Position numbers and translations under genes: made by a program. 64,000 nucleotides of DNA from Vanrija pseudolonga (taxonomy: Eukaryota > Basidiomycota > Tremellomycetes > Trichosporonales > Trichosporonaceae): contig NC_085849.1 of NCBI RefSeq assembly GCF_020906515.1, positions 3,844,001 to 3,908,000 of the forward strand, given 5' to 3'. Each line of letters opens with the position of its first letter. Positions within the stretch are counted from its first letter, which is position 1. Shown here piece after piece: positions 47,371-62,000 of the stretch. The notes beneath the pieces are model-generated. The model did not search any database and had not been told where the DNA came from. It was given only the letters and a program-made list of their open reading frames with translations.

Positions 47371-47618
47371 GGTGTGTGTATGGGTGTGGACGAGATGGAC
47401 ACTGCCGACTTGTTGCTCGTATGCTGCTGCCTGCCTGCAAAGTCGGAAGTTCGTGGTGAGCGGCAGACCAGCCGGGCATTTTTACGTGTCATTTCCCACG
47501 TGGCCACCAATCAAACACAACCTCCACTTGAGATTTCTGCGATTGAAGTTCTTGGGCCAGGCCAAATATGCAGGCAGAGGGATCAAGCGACAACGACAAC
47601 CACAACACCACGACCACC
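47371..47618. promoter_or_regulatory. Divergent uS12m/NOP4 promoter
   Basis: About 250 bp between a mitoribosomal gene and a ribosome-biogenesis gene, so shared growth-related control is plausible. No specific site was recognised. An in-frame upstream ATG for NOP4 lies at 47568. Confidence 0.55.
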
Positions 47619-50590
47619 ATGTCCGAGGCAGACTTTATCCCCCTCGAAGAGCCCAGGGGGTCCAAGGCCCAGGCGGACAAGGGCGCGTCCGCGACGCTCT
47701 TCGTCTCGTCGCTGCCGTACAACGCAACCTCGACCGACCTCATCACACACTTCTCCTTCATCGGCCCCATCCGCCACGGCTTCGTCGCGACCGACCGCGA
47801 GACGGGCAACTCGAAGGGTGTCGGTTATGTCACCTACTCTATGCGCGAGGACGCCGAGCGCGCGATCGAGGAGCTCGACAACAAGGAGTTTGGCGGCAAG
47901 GGAAGGAAGATCCGCGTTGGCTGGGCCGACCAGAAGGTGAGGATGGTCGTGGTGGCGGGTGTGGGGTGGTCGGCCGGCACTAACGTCCTCAGCTGTCGAT
48001 GAAGGAGCGTAAGGAGGCCCAGGCTGTCCCAAGGCCGGCCAAGAAGCCCCGCGTCGCCGCTGGAGAGGAGAGCACCGGCCCGTCCGACCCCAACGCTATC
48101 CGTACCCTCATCCTCTCTGGCCTCCCCGCCGACCTCACCAAGGCCGTGCTGTGGAAGAAGGTCCGCAAGGCCAACGACAAGGCCGAGCTCGTTTACCCTG
48201 TCGAGGGCGAGGAGGACGCCAACACTGGTAGGTGCACGCCTTTAGTGGATAGACACTGACCTCCCGCAGCCAACATCATCTTCCCATCCCACGGTGACGC
48301 GCTCAAGGCGCTCCCCAAGCTCCACGGACACACATATAAGGGCGCTATCCTGTCGTGTGTTCTCAAGAAGCGCCTGGACAAGCTTTCGACCAAGGGCGAG
48401 GGACGGGCCGCTTCGCATGCTGGCCGTCTCATCGTCCGTAACTTGGCATGGGACACCACCGAGGCCGACCTTCGCGCCACGTTCCTGCCGTTTGGCCCCC
48501 TTGTCGCCATCGACCTCCCGACTGCGCCGTCCAAGATTGAGGGCGCTCCCCCACGTGCCCGTGGTTTTGCCTTCGTCTGGTTCATGGTCCGGAAAGACGC
48601 CGAGCGCGCCATGGAGGCGGTCAACGGCAAGGCTATCACCCGTGCCCCAGACGCCGCAAACGCAAAGGGCAAGAAGGGACGCGAGGCCGCCAAGGCCCGC
48701 AAGGCCGACGATGGCGAGGGTCGTCTTGTCGCTGTTGACTGGGCACTGAGCAAGGACAAGTGGCAGGAGACGCAGCCCAAGGAGGAGGCCAAGGAGGAGA
48801 AGGGGGAGGACGAGGAGGAGAGCGGGTCGGACAGCGACAGCAGCGAGGCGAGCGGAAGTGAAAGCGGAAGCGAGAGTGAGAGTGGGGAGGAGGGAAGTGG
48901 TGAGGAGGATGATGAGGATGAGGAGGACGAGGAGAACGACGAGGACGTTGAGATGGCCGACGGCGACGAGGACGAGGAAGAAGACGCACCCGTCAAGCCA
49001 AAGCTCCCCGACACCGACGTCGGCAGCACCCTCTTCATTCGCAACCTTCCCTTCGAAACGACAGAACAGGAGCTCGGCACACTGTTCCGCACCTTTGGCC
49101 CTATTCGCTACGCACGCATCACGATCGACAAGGCGACTGGCCGCTCCCGCGGAACAGGCTTCGTATGCTACTGGAACTCTGAGCACGCCGACGAGGCCAT
49201 TGCCGAGTCTGAGCGCGTTGCCCAGGAGACTGGCGCCAACGCCATGCCCCTCGGCGACAAGAAGAACCCCTTCGCGCTGCCCTCCGTCCTGACTGCCGAC
49301 CCGTCGTCGTCGCTCGCCTCCAAGCTTGTCCTCCACGGCCGCACCCTCGCCGTCTCGCGTGCGGTCACCCGCGAACAGGCCAGTAACCTGAAAGACGACG
49401 CCGAGCGTGCCCGCGAGAAGGGCGACAAGCGCAACACTTACCTCATGCGCGAGGGTGTCGTGTTCCCCAACTCTCCTGCTGCTGCCGCCCTCCCTGCTGT
49501 CGAGGTCGAGAAGCGCCAGGCGGCGTTCAACGCACGAAAGGCGCTGCTGCGCTCCAACCCTGCGCTCTACGTCTCCAAGACACGTCTTTCGATCCGCCAG
49601 CTTCCTCTCTTCCTCACCGACCGTGGCCTGAAGCGCCTCGGTATCCATGCCGTGCGCACCTTCGACGCCGAGGTCGAGGCCGGCACGCGCGAGCCGCTCT
49701 CGCGCGTCGAGGAGACCGACTCGACTCTCTCGCCCGCGCTCGAGGCCCGCGCCGCATCAGGCAAGGCGCCCAAGCGCGGCGAGCGCCAGACCGCCGTCGT
49801 CCAGTCCAAGGTCGTGCGCCAGAACGAGAAGGTCGACCCACTGACCGGCTCTGGCCGGTCAAAGGGCTACGGTTTCCTCGAGCTGCGCTCGCACAAGGAG
49901 GCGCTCAAGGTGCTCCGGTGGGCGAACAACAACGCCGCTGTCGGCCCTCTGGTCTGGGAGTGGTGGGTCGCCGAGCTGCAGGAGCTGCGGGAGCGCGCCA
50001 AGGGTCAGCTGGAACGCGCACGCAACGGCGAGAAGGAGAAGGAGAGCGTCGAGGAGCTGGAGGCACGGCTCAAGAAGATTGACGCCCGCCTCGCTGAGGG
50101 CGACGACCGCTCGCAGGGCGGCATGCGCGGCGGCAAGACGCTGCTCATCGAGTTCTCGATCGAGAACGCCCAGGTCGTCCGCCGCCGAGTAGACAAGCAG
50201 TCACACGACCGCCCAGCCGGTGGCCCCGGGGGTGCTGGCGGCAAGCGCAAGGCTGACGCCATCGCGGCCGAGGACACGGACGACGAGGACGGCGGCAGCG
50301 GCAAGCGCCAGCGTACCGACAAGCCCAAGGGCAAGTTTGACAGGAAGGGCGACCGGGGCGACCGGGGCGACAAGCGCGGCAGCAAGGGCAAGTTTGACGA
50401 CAAGTCCAAGTCGCCACGGAAGGGTGGCCGCGACGGTCGCGACAAGGCCTCCAAGCCACAGCGCGAGCGCCGCTCCGAGGCCAAGGTGACCGGTGCCAAC
50501 GCCGAGCAGCCGCGCGGTATTGAGAAGCTCGGCGCGTCGCTCGGCAGCATGATTGGCCGCAAGCGCAAGCAGCGCAAGGGCGGCAAGTAG
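47619..50590 (+). CDS. NOP4: Nucleolar pre-rRNA-binding protein Nop4 (RBM28-like, four RRMs)
   Basis: Required for 27S pre-rRNA processing and 60S assembly. Exons 47619-47936, 47993-48227 and 48270-50590 give 957 residues, against 685 in yeast. RRM1 has RNP2 LFVSSL and RNP1 KGVGYVTY. RRM2 (IRTLILSGLPADLTKAVLW) is split by intron 2. RRM3 has LIVRNL and RGFAFVWF. After an acidic insert (48,780-49,000) RRM4 has LFIRNL and RGTGFVCY. A degenerate C-terminal RRM-like part (KGYGFLELRSHKEALKVLRW) and a Lys/Arg/Gly-rich tail with nuclear localisation character follow. I chose ATG 47619, which has a good context (ACCACCATG), over the in-frame ATG at 47568. Confidence 0.92.
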
Positions 50591-50736
50591 GACTTGGGCT
50601 TGGGGGTCTGTATCGTAATGCATCGTGATATTAGAGTGTGGTTGGTAGGCGTTTGCGACTGTGCAACGCCTGCGATGCAGTGCATAGGTCGTCTACATGA
50701 TCATGGTGCGTGGCACGTATGTACAAGTGCGGGGGC

Positions 50737-52529
50737 TCACTGCGCGGCCGCAGGGGGGACGGGCGCGGCGTGCTCTGCAGGCTGCGCAGGGGGGTCGGCC
50801 GCGTCGGCTGGCGGCGCGGCGGCGCCGTTGGCCTCGGTCGTGGCGGGGGCTGCTCCGGAGGCGGCGGCGGCCGCACCGGCCGCAGCCTGCTCTTGCGTAG
50901 GCATGAGGTCAGATGCTGGGGCGTGTAAGTATAACGAATCTCAATCGTCGCCGCGCCCCCTCCCCACTCACGCGTCGGGCGGAAGAACATGGTCGTAATG
51001 TACTTCTTCCTGTACCTTGTCGTCGTGCCCACACCCAGCGTCCCGTTCTTGATTGCGCTCGCCATGAGGTGGTTCAGCACGGCGTGGCTCGGCGTCGCAA
51101 GAATCGAATTGTCGTCGATACCGACGGTGGGCGGGCCGTCCTGTTCTCTCGGGTCGGGGCGGCGCGTGTCCGTGTTGAGGATGACCTTTTCGAGGATACG
51201 CGGGAGTTGGGGCGGCTTGGGCACGGGCGAAAAGTACGGGCTGCTCGCGACGTACTGCTTGAGCACGTCTGGCGGGAACATTTGCGGCAGCTCCTCGAGG
51301 TACTGGTACAGGACGAGGGACGCTGGGATCTCAGACGTCCACTGGCTGTCGTCGACGTCCTCGGCCTTGACGGCCGGCTTCGAATCCATGGCCCACTCGG
51401 CCTGCAGCTCGGCCTCCGTCTTGGGCGATTCGACCTCGATCCAGTTGACGAGCGTGCCGTCGTCGTCTGTCGCCGTCGGGATCGCCTTGGAGCACCGCCA
51501 GCTGTCGTCGACGATAAACTTTAGCCTGTACTGGCCCGGCGCGAGACGGAGAATCGTGTTAAAGTCGTGTGTGCTGGGCGGTGTTAGTGGACTGGGTCTG
51601 GGTCGGGTCGACTCGATGCCGCTCGCACACCCCGCACCGCGCACGGTCACTCACCTCTTCTTCAGCTTGATACGCCCGCGCCACTTGTCAGCAAAGTTGC
51701 CCGTGACGTAGACGTTCTTGCCACCGCCGTTCCACTGGATGGGGACATCGACGAGTCCGTCGTTGGCTGCCGTGCCCGCATCGGCGGCAGGCGGTGGCGT
51801 CGGCGACACGGTGGGTGGAGGGGGCGTGAGGCCAGTCCGAACTGGCGTGTCGGCAGGCTTGACCTCTGGCCTGCGGCTTGCGGATGGGGGGTGTGGTCGC
51901 TCGTGTGCGTTGGCGGCTGCCGTGGCTGGCGCCAGGTCGGCTGCTCCGGCACGCGGGGAGCGGATGGGGATGGGCTGCGATGGAAAGTAGGTCGACGAGT
52001 CGTTGACGGGCACGACGGTCACGCCGGGAATCACCTTGTTGTCCACTTTGGACATGGGTGCGAGGCCCGGTCCGCCGAGTGGGGACGCGACGCGGCCACC
52101 GAGCGCCTGCTGCCATTTTCTCGACGAGCCCGGTGATGTGGGTGGCGGGGCGGCGGCGGCGGCGTTGGCGTTGGCGGGTGCTGGTGCTGGTGGGGCTGGC
52201 GCGGCGGCTGCTGGTGCCTTTGCGTTGGGCGCGGCGTTGGCATTGGACGTGGTGGTTGCCGTTGTGGGCTGGGGCGCGGCGGGGGTGAAGCTGAGTTTCT
52301 GCATGTCGGGCAGCTCGAGGCTCTTGCGCCGCCTCGGCGAGCCTGGGCGGCCTGATGGTGACGTTGGGTTTGATGACTGGGGCGATACGTGTGCTGGTGG
52401 CCGCTGGGGCATGGGCAGGCGGAGGTTTGGTGCGTGCCGCCGCGAGGTTGAGCCGGCGCGGCCTAGGCTTGGGCCAGCACCGTCACCTCTTGCTGGTGAT
52501 CCGTGAGCGTGTGACGGAGTATTTCCCAT
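50737..52529 (-). CDS. GAL83: SNF1/AMPK beta subunit (Gal83/Sip-type)
   Basis: Scaffold subunit of the SNF1 kinase complex, setting localisation and glycogen sensing. Exons 52529-51655, 51573-50972 and 50891-50737 give 543 residues. It starts MGNTPSH, with Gly2 available for N-myristoylation. A Pro/Ala-rich 270-residue linker leads to the CBM48 glycogen-binding domain (VPIQWNGGGKNVYVTGNFAD, then TILRLAPGQYRLKFIVDD). The ASC domain binds the alpha and gamma subunits: IPASLVLYQYLEELPQMFPP, LNHLMASAIKNGTLGVGTTT, KKYITTMFFRP. The last exon encodes an Ala-rich tail; its acceptor was chosen because it has a CTGAC branch site and gives a clean frame. The alpha subunit gene lies 2.8 kb away, in divergent orientation. 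Confidence 0.94.
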
Positions 52530-52684
52530 TGTCAAGGACGGGGGGGAAGGAAGTGGTGGGGGGGAGTGGGTGGTGGGTGTGGTGGGGTGGGTGGTTGGTT
52601 GGTTGGTGGATTGGATCGGATGAGTGATGTCGTTGGAGGTGGTGGGTGGGTGGGTGAGGTGGGTTTGGGTGTGCGCGGTGGCGT

Positions 52685-52729
<45 letters not shown>
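52685..52729 (+). repeat. (GGCT)n microsatellite upstream of AMPK beta
   Basis: About eleven perfect GGCT units roughly 155 bp upstream of the AMPK beta start codon, within its presumed promoter or leader. Confidence 0.95.
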
Positions 52730-53391
52730 GGGGTGAGAGGGAAGGTGGGTGGGTCACGCACGCATCGCAGCCAGGACGCGCGCGGGGTCAGTTTGTACCA
52801 TTTGGTTTATTACCGCTACGGGCGATTTGGTGGGCCACGGACGGAGCGCGACTTCCCCTCTACATCTACATTGCATCGCGGCGGCGTGACGCTGGAATGC
52901 ATCTTGCTACAACGCGCCGGCTTCTCTGATAGCCTAGCCAGCCCAAAAAAAGTCACGTCGCGTAGTGCTGTAGAGAGCAGCGTATACCCGGGGTCCTGTT
53001 CTTCGCCACTCGACCAGAGCTTAAGTAGTCGTCGCTACCAATTACCAGGCATCAACGTCGCTGCGTAGGTTCAGGATATCACTTCTTCCGCCGGAAGCAG
53101 TCCCCCTTGCCTCCCCCTCCCCTTCTCGTGCCGCCACTGTACAGCTCTGCCTCGTTGCACGCATTGTGCTGTGCGGTTGCTACCCCCTTGGTGCCTGCGA
53201 CAGTCCCAACTGGAGCCATTCCCACCGCCTTATCAAGGTCACTAGTGCGTCGTGGAACCGCACTATAAGGAAAGGGGAAAAGGAATGTGCAGGCCATGGG
53301 CCAGGGTTGGGGCAAGGCGATAATGGTGGGGAAGGGGATGGGTGGTGGTGGGGGAGGCAGAGCAGGTGGAGGGGGGTGCAGCTTGGGGATA

Positions 53392-53645
53392 GCGGAGCAG
53401 GAGGAGGGGTGGGTGCAGCATAAGGGGAGGCGGAGCCCGGTGGAGGGGTGGGTGGTGGCATACATTCTTGATCGCGCAGCGATCATAGGGGTGGGTGGGC
53501 GGGCAATGTATCGCTCGCGCTAGCATGGTGGGTGGGTGGGCGGGTGACTCTTCTGCGAGCAGCGCTCGAGGGCGGGGGGGGGGGGGGCGACCTTCCTCCG
53601 AGCGACAGCTCGAGGGCGGGTGGGCGGGGAAGGCATCTCTCGCTG
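53392..53645 (+). repeat. G-rich palindromic repeat, copy C
   Basis: Same unit order as the copies in RKI1 and SNF1: GGCGGAGCCCGG, then GGTGGGTGGTGGCATACATT, the GATCGC-GCA-GCGATC palindrome (53470-53484), GTATCGCTCGCGC-TAGCA, and GCGAGCAGCGCTCGAG (53555-53570). A poly-G tract (53572-53587) and a further CGAG/CTCG palindrome follow. Here it lies between genes, with no supported flanking exons, unlike the two intronic copies. Confidence 0.85.
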
Positions 53646-54201
53646 GGGAAAAGTCAATGAGCGGCGAGAGGCTGTGTGTGTCGGTGCAGCAGGTGATGCG
53701 ATGGTGTACTTTGTGATGGCGTCGTGAGCGTCGATGCGAGTCGTCGAGCTCGTCTTGCTCGCTCAGCAGAGTAGGCAGTTGGAACATCTTGCGAGCCCGC
53801 TCGCGTGCTCGTCGCACACGACGGAGTAGCCGCCAGCCCCGAATCGGCAGCGACGAGTGGCATCAACAACGCGACACGGAAAGTGGCATCGATACCCCCC
53901 ACACAATGCATCAGATAAGAGCCGACGTGACTGCCAAGATGATGCTTGATCCGCATGGATACCCACCTAGTCGGAGCTGCCCCGCAGGGTGTCACAAGCA
54001 CAACACTACTCGCCTTACCAAGCGCGCCGGGTACTCCGGCGACAGCGGCGTCGGTGACTCCGAAGTCAGCCAGCGGTCAGGTTACCGCCCTCCACTGCGC
54101 CCTCCACCAACGACGTCCATCGGCCCTCATAAAGTCGCTTGCAAGCTCGCCTCTTCCACAACTCTTCCAGCACCCACCCACACCCCAAACACAGCACCAC
54201 A

Positions 54202-54618
54202 ATGCCCCTCTACTTCGTGTACGCCCCCGACGCGCCCAACCGCATCGAGAACCGCCTCAAGGTCCGCGCGGAGCACTTTGCCGGCTTTGGCGCGCTCATC
54301 AAGTCTGGCAACGCGGGTATGTTGAACAGCTAGCAGCTCGTAACTAGCACGTCGCTCACACACATAGTCTGGGGCCAGGGCATCGTCGACACCGACGCCG
54401 AGACGCACAAGGGCGGTGCGGAGCGCGCGGCCGACTTTGACCAGGTGCAGCACCTCAACGGCTCGGGGCTGCTGTACCGCTTCGACACGATCGAGGAGGC
54501 GTGGGAGCGCGTCAAGGCCGACGTGTACTGGACCGGCGATGTCTGGGACAAGGACAAGGTCGTGGTCCGCGAGATGATTGGTATCCCGGCCGACGCGACG
54601 CTCAAGATCGCGCAGTAG
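54202..54618 (+). CDS. YCII-domain protein
   Basis: Exons 54202-54316 and 54368-54618 give 121 residues. The sequence MPLYFVYAPDAPNRIENRLK, then RAEHFAGFGALIKSGNAGVW and ERVKADVYWTGDVWDKDKVV has the ferredoxin-like YCII layout: an early His in REH-like position, a central strand pair, and a conserved DPY/DVYW-type segment near the end. YCII proteins are small dimers; some act in aromatic breakdown or as chlorohydrolases, but most are uncharacterised, and I assign no reaction. It sits between the AMPK beta and alpha genes. No targeting signal is visible. Confidence 0.85.
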
Positions 54619-55366
54619 CAAGTGAGAAGGAAGGGAAGGGATAGCTTTGGAGAGGCAGGCAGACAGGCAGGGAGCACCTATGCAGTCATCATCTGGTAGC
54701 CGCGGCTTGTCGTCTGCGATCGTCGTCTGCTGATCGCGGTATCTGCCAGCAAGCGTACAAGCGTATTCTGGCTCCGAGCAGATCTGGAACTGGTGCAGGG
54801 GGTTGAGTGTTGGTTCGAGGGGAAGGGAGCGATGTGGCCTTGTCATTGCCACTGCCGTTGCCGCGGCCACTTGCAACGCTGGCACCCGCAGCCGTTGAAC
54901 TGTCAGTGACGGACCTCGTTGAGGATCGAGGATCCGTCATCCATCGCATGCTCGAGTTGGAGGTGCACACTGTGTGTGGTCGACACCAGCTCGCACCGCA
55001 GCGTCAAACTGTCTCAGTCTAGGGTGACACTTCGAGTCCGCGTTTCAGGATACGTAATTCAGACCCCCAATCCCAATCGGCTCGCGCATTGGCCCCCCCC
55101 CCGTCCGTCGCCCTGCTGCTTACCGCCTGCCCCCCCCGCGCCCAGTGCCCACCCACCCCGCCCAGCCCTGGCCACCCACTGACCACCACCACCACCACCA
55201 CCACCATCAAGCACATCGTCACAACCCAACACTGCTGACAACGACATCACACTTTCGTCTACTCTTCACTCACCTCGCCCTGTACAGCGCCATATCCACC
55301 ACCACCATCTAGCATCACCACCGCCGACCACACCACTACATCTCGCCCTCACCCCACCCCCACCCA
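54619..55366. promoter_or_regulatory. SNF1 upstream region
   Basis: About 750 bp before the SNF1 start. The last 250 bp are strongly pyrimidine-rich with CCA trinucleotide repeats (about 55181-55207), consistent with a fungal promoter and 5' leader. No specific regulator site was identified. Confidence 0.5.
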
Positions 55367-58020
<2,654 letters not shown>

Positions 58021-59099
58021 GGAGGGGGAGTGATTTTCGGGAGAAGCCTTGTCGTCGTCCTACACGGGTCATTAGATGGGTTTGTAGCTTTACGAGTTGT
58101 GATTATGGGCTTGGGTAGGGGTGCGCGTGAGCGCTTGCAGGGTTCGGTCGTGTGCATCGTGTGGGGGCCTGGGGCTATTGACGGGGTTGCATGTTGAGAC
58201 GAGCTAGACGAGACAAGTCTTGAAGTGAAGCGCACAATGCCAGGGCTCGTCACGTGCTGTGGCACTTGAAGGTGGATCAATCCGGCGAATCGATCTATTG
58301 ATACCCTGGCATCATTGCCCCTACCCACCTCGACAACAACCACACCACCACCACCACCACCATCACCGCTATGCGCAGCACTCGACATGCAAGACCCGTG
58401 TCAGCGCGCACACACACGCGAGGGACTCGAGGTGGCGAAACGCGACGCGGCATGTCCTCAGGCCCACCCACACCCCCCTTTGTCCGAGCCCCAGCGCGCG
58501 TGAGTGCGCGCGGCGGCGGCGGCTGATGGCGCGCCGGCCTGTGCGCTGCACCTGCGCACCTGGCTCCCAACCTGGCGTGGTGTTTGTGGTCTATGCGCGA
58601 CGGGCACCCTGCCGCCGCCGTCACCACGTCCTCACTCACTGCTCATTGTCCCCTCTCCGTCCCAACCCACCAACACGCCCACGCGCGCGCCCACATCCAT
58701 CTACACGGGCATCCCTACCCCTCATCACCCACCCCCTTCAGGTTCACTACTGTCACGTTGCAAGACGCCCTGTTGACCTCGTCTTGTGCTACTAGCTAGC
58801 TAGCTCGCTCTTGATCTAACCCACATTAAGCACACCATCTCAAACCCCGCAGAGTCTCATACCCAAACGAAACGAAACGAAACGCGCGACTGGATCAATT
58901 CACTACACTACCTACCCTTCCTGACTTGAAGCTCGAGAGCTTGTCCATCGACACACTTGACAGCTCGACATATCTACACCTCGACACACCTCGACACCAC
59001 CACCTCCGGCTGGCCACGGCGTCGCGAGGACTGCGCCCTCCTTCGCCCTCCCTTCCGTCGCCGAGCTCCCCACACCACCGGCACGCACGCGACACGACC
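58021..59099. other. Tandem intergenic region
   Basis: Between SNF1 and the CRIB-domain gene, both plus strand. Contains a CCA repeat near 58342-58366, a GCTA repeat near 58795-58805 and a CGAAA repeat near 58866-58883, then CT/CA-rich leader sequence for the CRIB gene. No gene is supported. Confidence 0.45.
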
Positions 59100-62000
59100 A
59101 TGGTGGTCGCGACCGTCACCCACCAGCTCGACTCGCCGCCGCGACAGCACGTTCCCCTCCTGTCGGCATCGGCGCACAACAATAAAGCGCTGCCAGTCCC
59201 ACCGGAAATCGACAGCTTCACGGCCCATCTCGAGTCGCGAACGTGAGTTGACCCATGGTACACGGGTAGAGGTCTGAGTTGTTTCAGGTTAGGCAGAGCA
59301 GCAGGAGCAGCCGCAGGAGCATTAACAAAAGCGCAACCGCCCCTACCGCTGCCGCCACCCCCGTCAAAAGCCAAGCTGTTTGGCACGCGCTCAAACTCGT
59401 CGAAAGAAAAGCTCGAAGGCATCGGAGCGCCGCTGTCAGCCCCACCATCCAACGCGAGTCTGTCATCGCTTCTCCCCTCGAGAATAGCGCCAAGAGGTAC
59501 CGGCGCAAGCTTGAGCGTCGGGGTGGTGGCCGCCTCAGGAGCGGAACCCGGTGGGCCACCGGCCAAAACACATCACAGTGGCGCTGGGGCCTCCTCGTCG
59601 TCCTCAACAGGAGGCAAGGGGGGCAAGGGCAATGGCTGGCTCAGGCAACCGCACCCGAACCCCCAGCCGCCGCTGGCGGCCCAATCGGTTCCCACCACGT
59701 CTGCTCCGTGCTCGACTTCGTCTCCACCTGCTTCTGTGACGTGCAGATCGCCATCACCACCTCGGCTCGACAACGTGGATACGGGGGTCGGGCTTGGGAA
59801 TGCTGGCGGGCAGACGCTGTCGCGCAAAAAGTCGAGCGCGTCCCTGCTCTACCGCAGTGTCGGGAGAGGACTGGGGCGCGCCGCCAGTGTCATGCGACGC
59901 AACAACACAGCTCCAGAACCAATGCCCACGACACTGGCATCATCGACATCCACCAACAACGTGGGCAACGTCCCTCCACGCAGCACGGAGCCGGGCGGAT
60001 CACGGCATCATCCTAATGGCACTTGGTCCTCCCGGCGGACCCGTCGAAACCCAAGCGTCGGCTTGGCCGAGCTATGCGAGGATACCCCAATGCCCGTGAT
60101 CGCCAACAAGCTGTCCGAATCGCCGCCAAAGGAAGCACCGACGCGTATCGCGAGGTCTGGGACGCTGTCGAGGAGGCGAAAGTCGTCACACATGGTGCCC
60201 ACTCCTGTCCCCGCTGACGCTGGCGTCAGTCGTCCGTTCAATGTACAGGTGAGTGTGTGACGACCAGGTGGTGGCACTGCTCTGACACACAACAGCACGA
60301 GCTCCACATCACAGCCGATCTTGATGGCCTTCCACAGGAATGGCTACAGAGCTTGAAGATCCAAGGGTTATCTGAGCAGGACTTGCTGTTGATTACGGCG
60401 GCTCAGAGGCGGCAACGGGCCGTAGCCCTCACGCCGATCCGTCCAGTCACACCGGGAAGTATGACCAGAGTGGCGTCTCCGTCGCCTGTGCCTCCTCCAG
60501 GTGTGACGCCTCCAGTTGTGACGGTCACTGCGAGCCCGGCGCAGGTGGCATTCCCAGACGACCTGCCAAGACCAAAATCTCAGCGGACATCTGTAACCTC
60601 GCCCAACACGCCCACGGATGGGGATAGCAGCAGCGCTTCGCGCCGTGAATCGCGCCGCGAGTCCGCAGCGCCGAGCCGATCAGATTCACGTCGGACCAGA
60701 CGACATACCTTTATCGACGGCACGTCGCTCCAACGATCCTCGAGCATCATTTCAAAGCTGCTCAGCGACCTGGATTCGATCAGCACGCGGCCGTCGAGAC
60801 CAGTTACCGTGGTCACTGATACCCTGTCGCCGCCGATGGCCGGTCGCCCTATGAGTGGCCAGACGCTCCAGACGATCAGTGATGGCGTATCGGGTTCAGC
60901 TCGATCTTCAATCGCTGAAAGCCTGCACGCGCTCACTCGCCGACTGTCAGACGACCTCGCTGGATTCCGCAACATTGATGTTGGCGCCGGTGAAGAGAAC
61001 TGGGCTGCGAGCATCCTCGCTGCTTGGGACGTCGACAAGGCGCTTCAGCTCTCGCCAGTTCCGGAGCAGGCGAGGACGTCGTTGCATGTGCCACCGGCGA
61101 TCCATGTCCCAGACTACGTCTCGCAGCCGTCTCTCAGTGTCGAGCATGAGTGCGAGGAGACCGAGTCGGTCAGTGCTGCCGTTCACGCCGGCACGACGCC
61201 ATCGCCAAGCCCACTCCCCACACCTCTTCTCAAGGGCGGGTTCACCGTCGCCTCCATTCCCATGGCGCCAATGTCCAGGCTCTATCCAGAAGACTCGGCC
61301 AGCAGCGAGGACGATGCCGCGGACGTAGCCGATGAGAGCGAGGTCGCTGGAACGGACGCGGGCTTTGAGACGACCGATGACCACCAGAGCACCGATGACG
61401 ACGACGATGAAGAGCCAGTCCATCTGCGGCGGCGCAGCAGGTCATTCGACTGGACCGTCATCAACCGCGCCAGCACGTTCACGCCGCTCCCCCCGCCCCC
61501 TCCGCGGCATGTTATCCGCTCGCCAACACCCCAGTCCTCGGTCAATGGCCACGTCTCGCCGCCGCGCAAGATCACGGGCTTGCACCTCGGCTCGAACAAG
61601 CGCAAGTCTGTCGACTCGTTCGGCGTTCTCCCCTCTGCGTCGGCCTACTCTGAGCAGTCGCGCCGCTCGCTCGACGACTCGCCAGGGACGCCAAGCTCCG
61701 AGCTGGCACCTGGCTCGGCTTCTACCGATAATGGTGCCGAGGAGGGCGACGAGTCGGAACTGCAGGACTCGTCCGAGGTATCCTCGTCGAACGCGATGCA
61801 CGTGCGCGTTGAGGCTGGCTCGCATACGCGCAACGCACCCTCACTCGGGGTCGTCGCTCGCGAGATCGAAGCCTTCCGCCCCGGTCACCCGTTCGTCTCT
61901 CGCTCCAGAAGCAACACGTTCGAGACACAAGAAAGCGGCCACTCGACCCTCTCGAGCGAGTACTTCAAGCGATACCCGCTCCAGGCGCAGCGTATCCAGC

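Larger units (their letters stand above)
52530..54201. other. 1.7-kb intergenic region with microsatellite and repeat copy C
   Basis: Between the AMPK beta start (minus) and the YCII-domain gene (plus). Contains GGTTGGTTGG-type and GGCT repeats in the first 200 bp, then unique sequence, then the third copy of the G-rich palindromic repeat at about 53392-53645. No coding exon around the repeat could be supported. Confidence 0.5.

Noticed and set aside
53263-53817. Minus-strand frame across repeat copy C
   Set aside because: Most of it translates the palindromic repeat and poly-G tract; the same peptide pieces appear in frames crossing copies A and B, so it is repeat sequence, not a gene.
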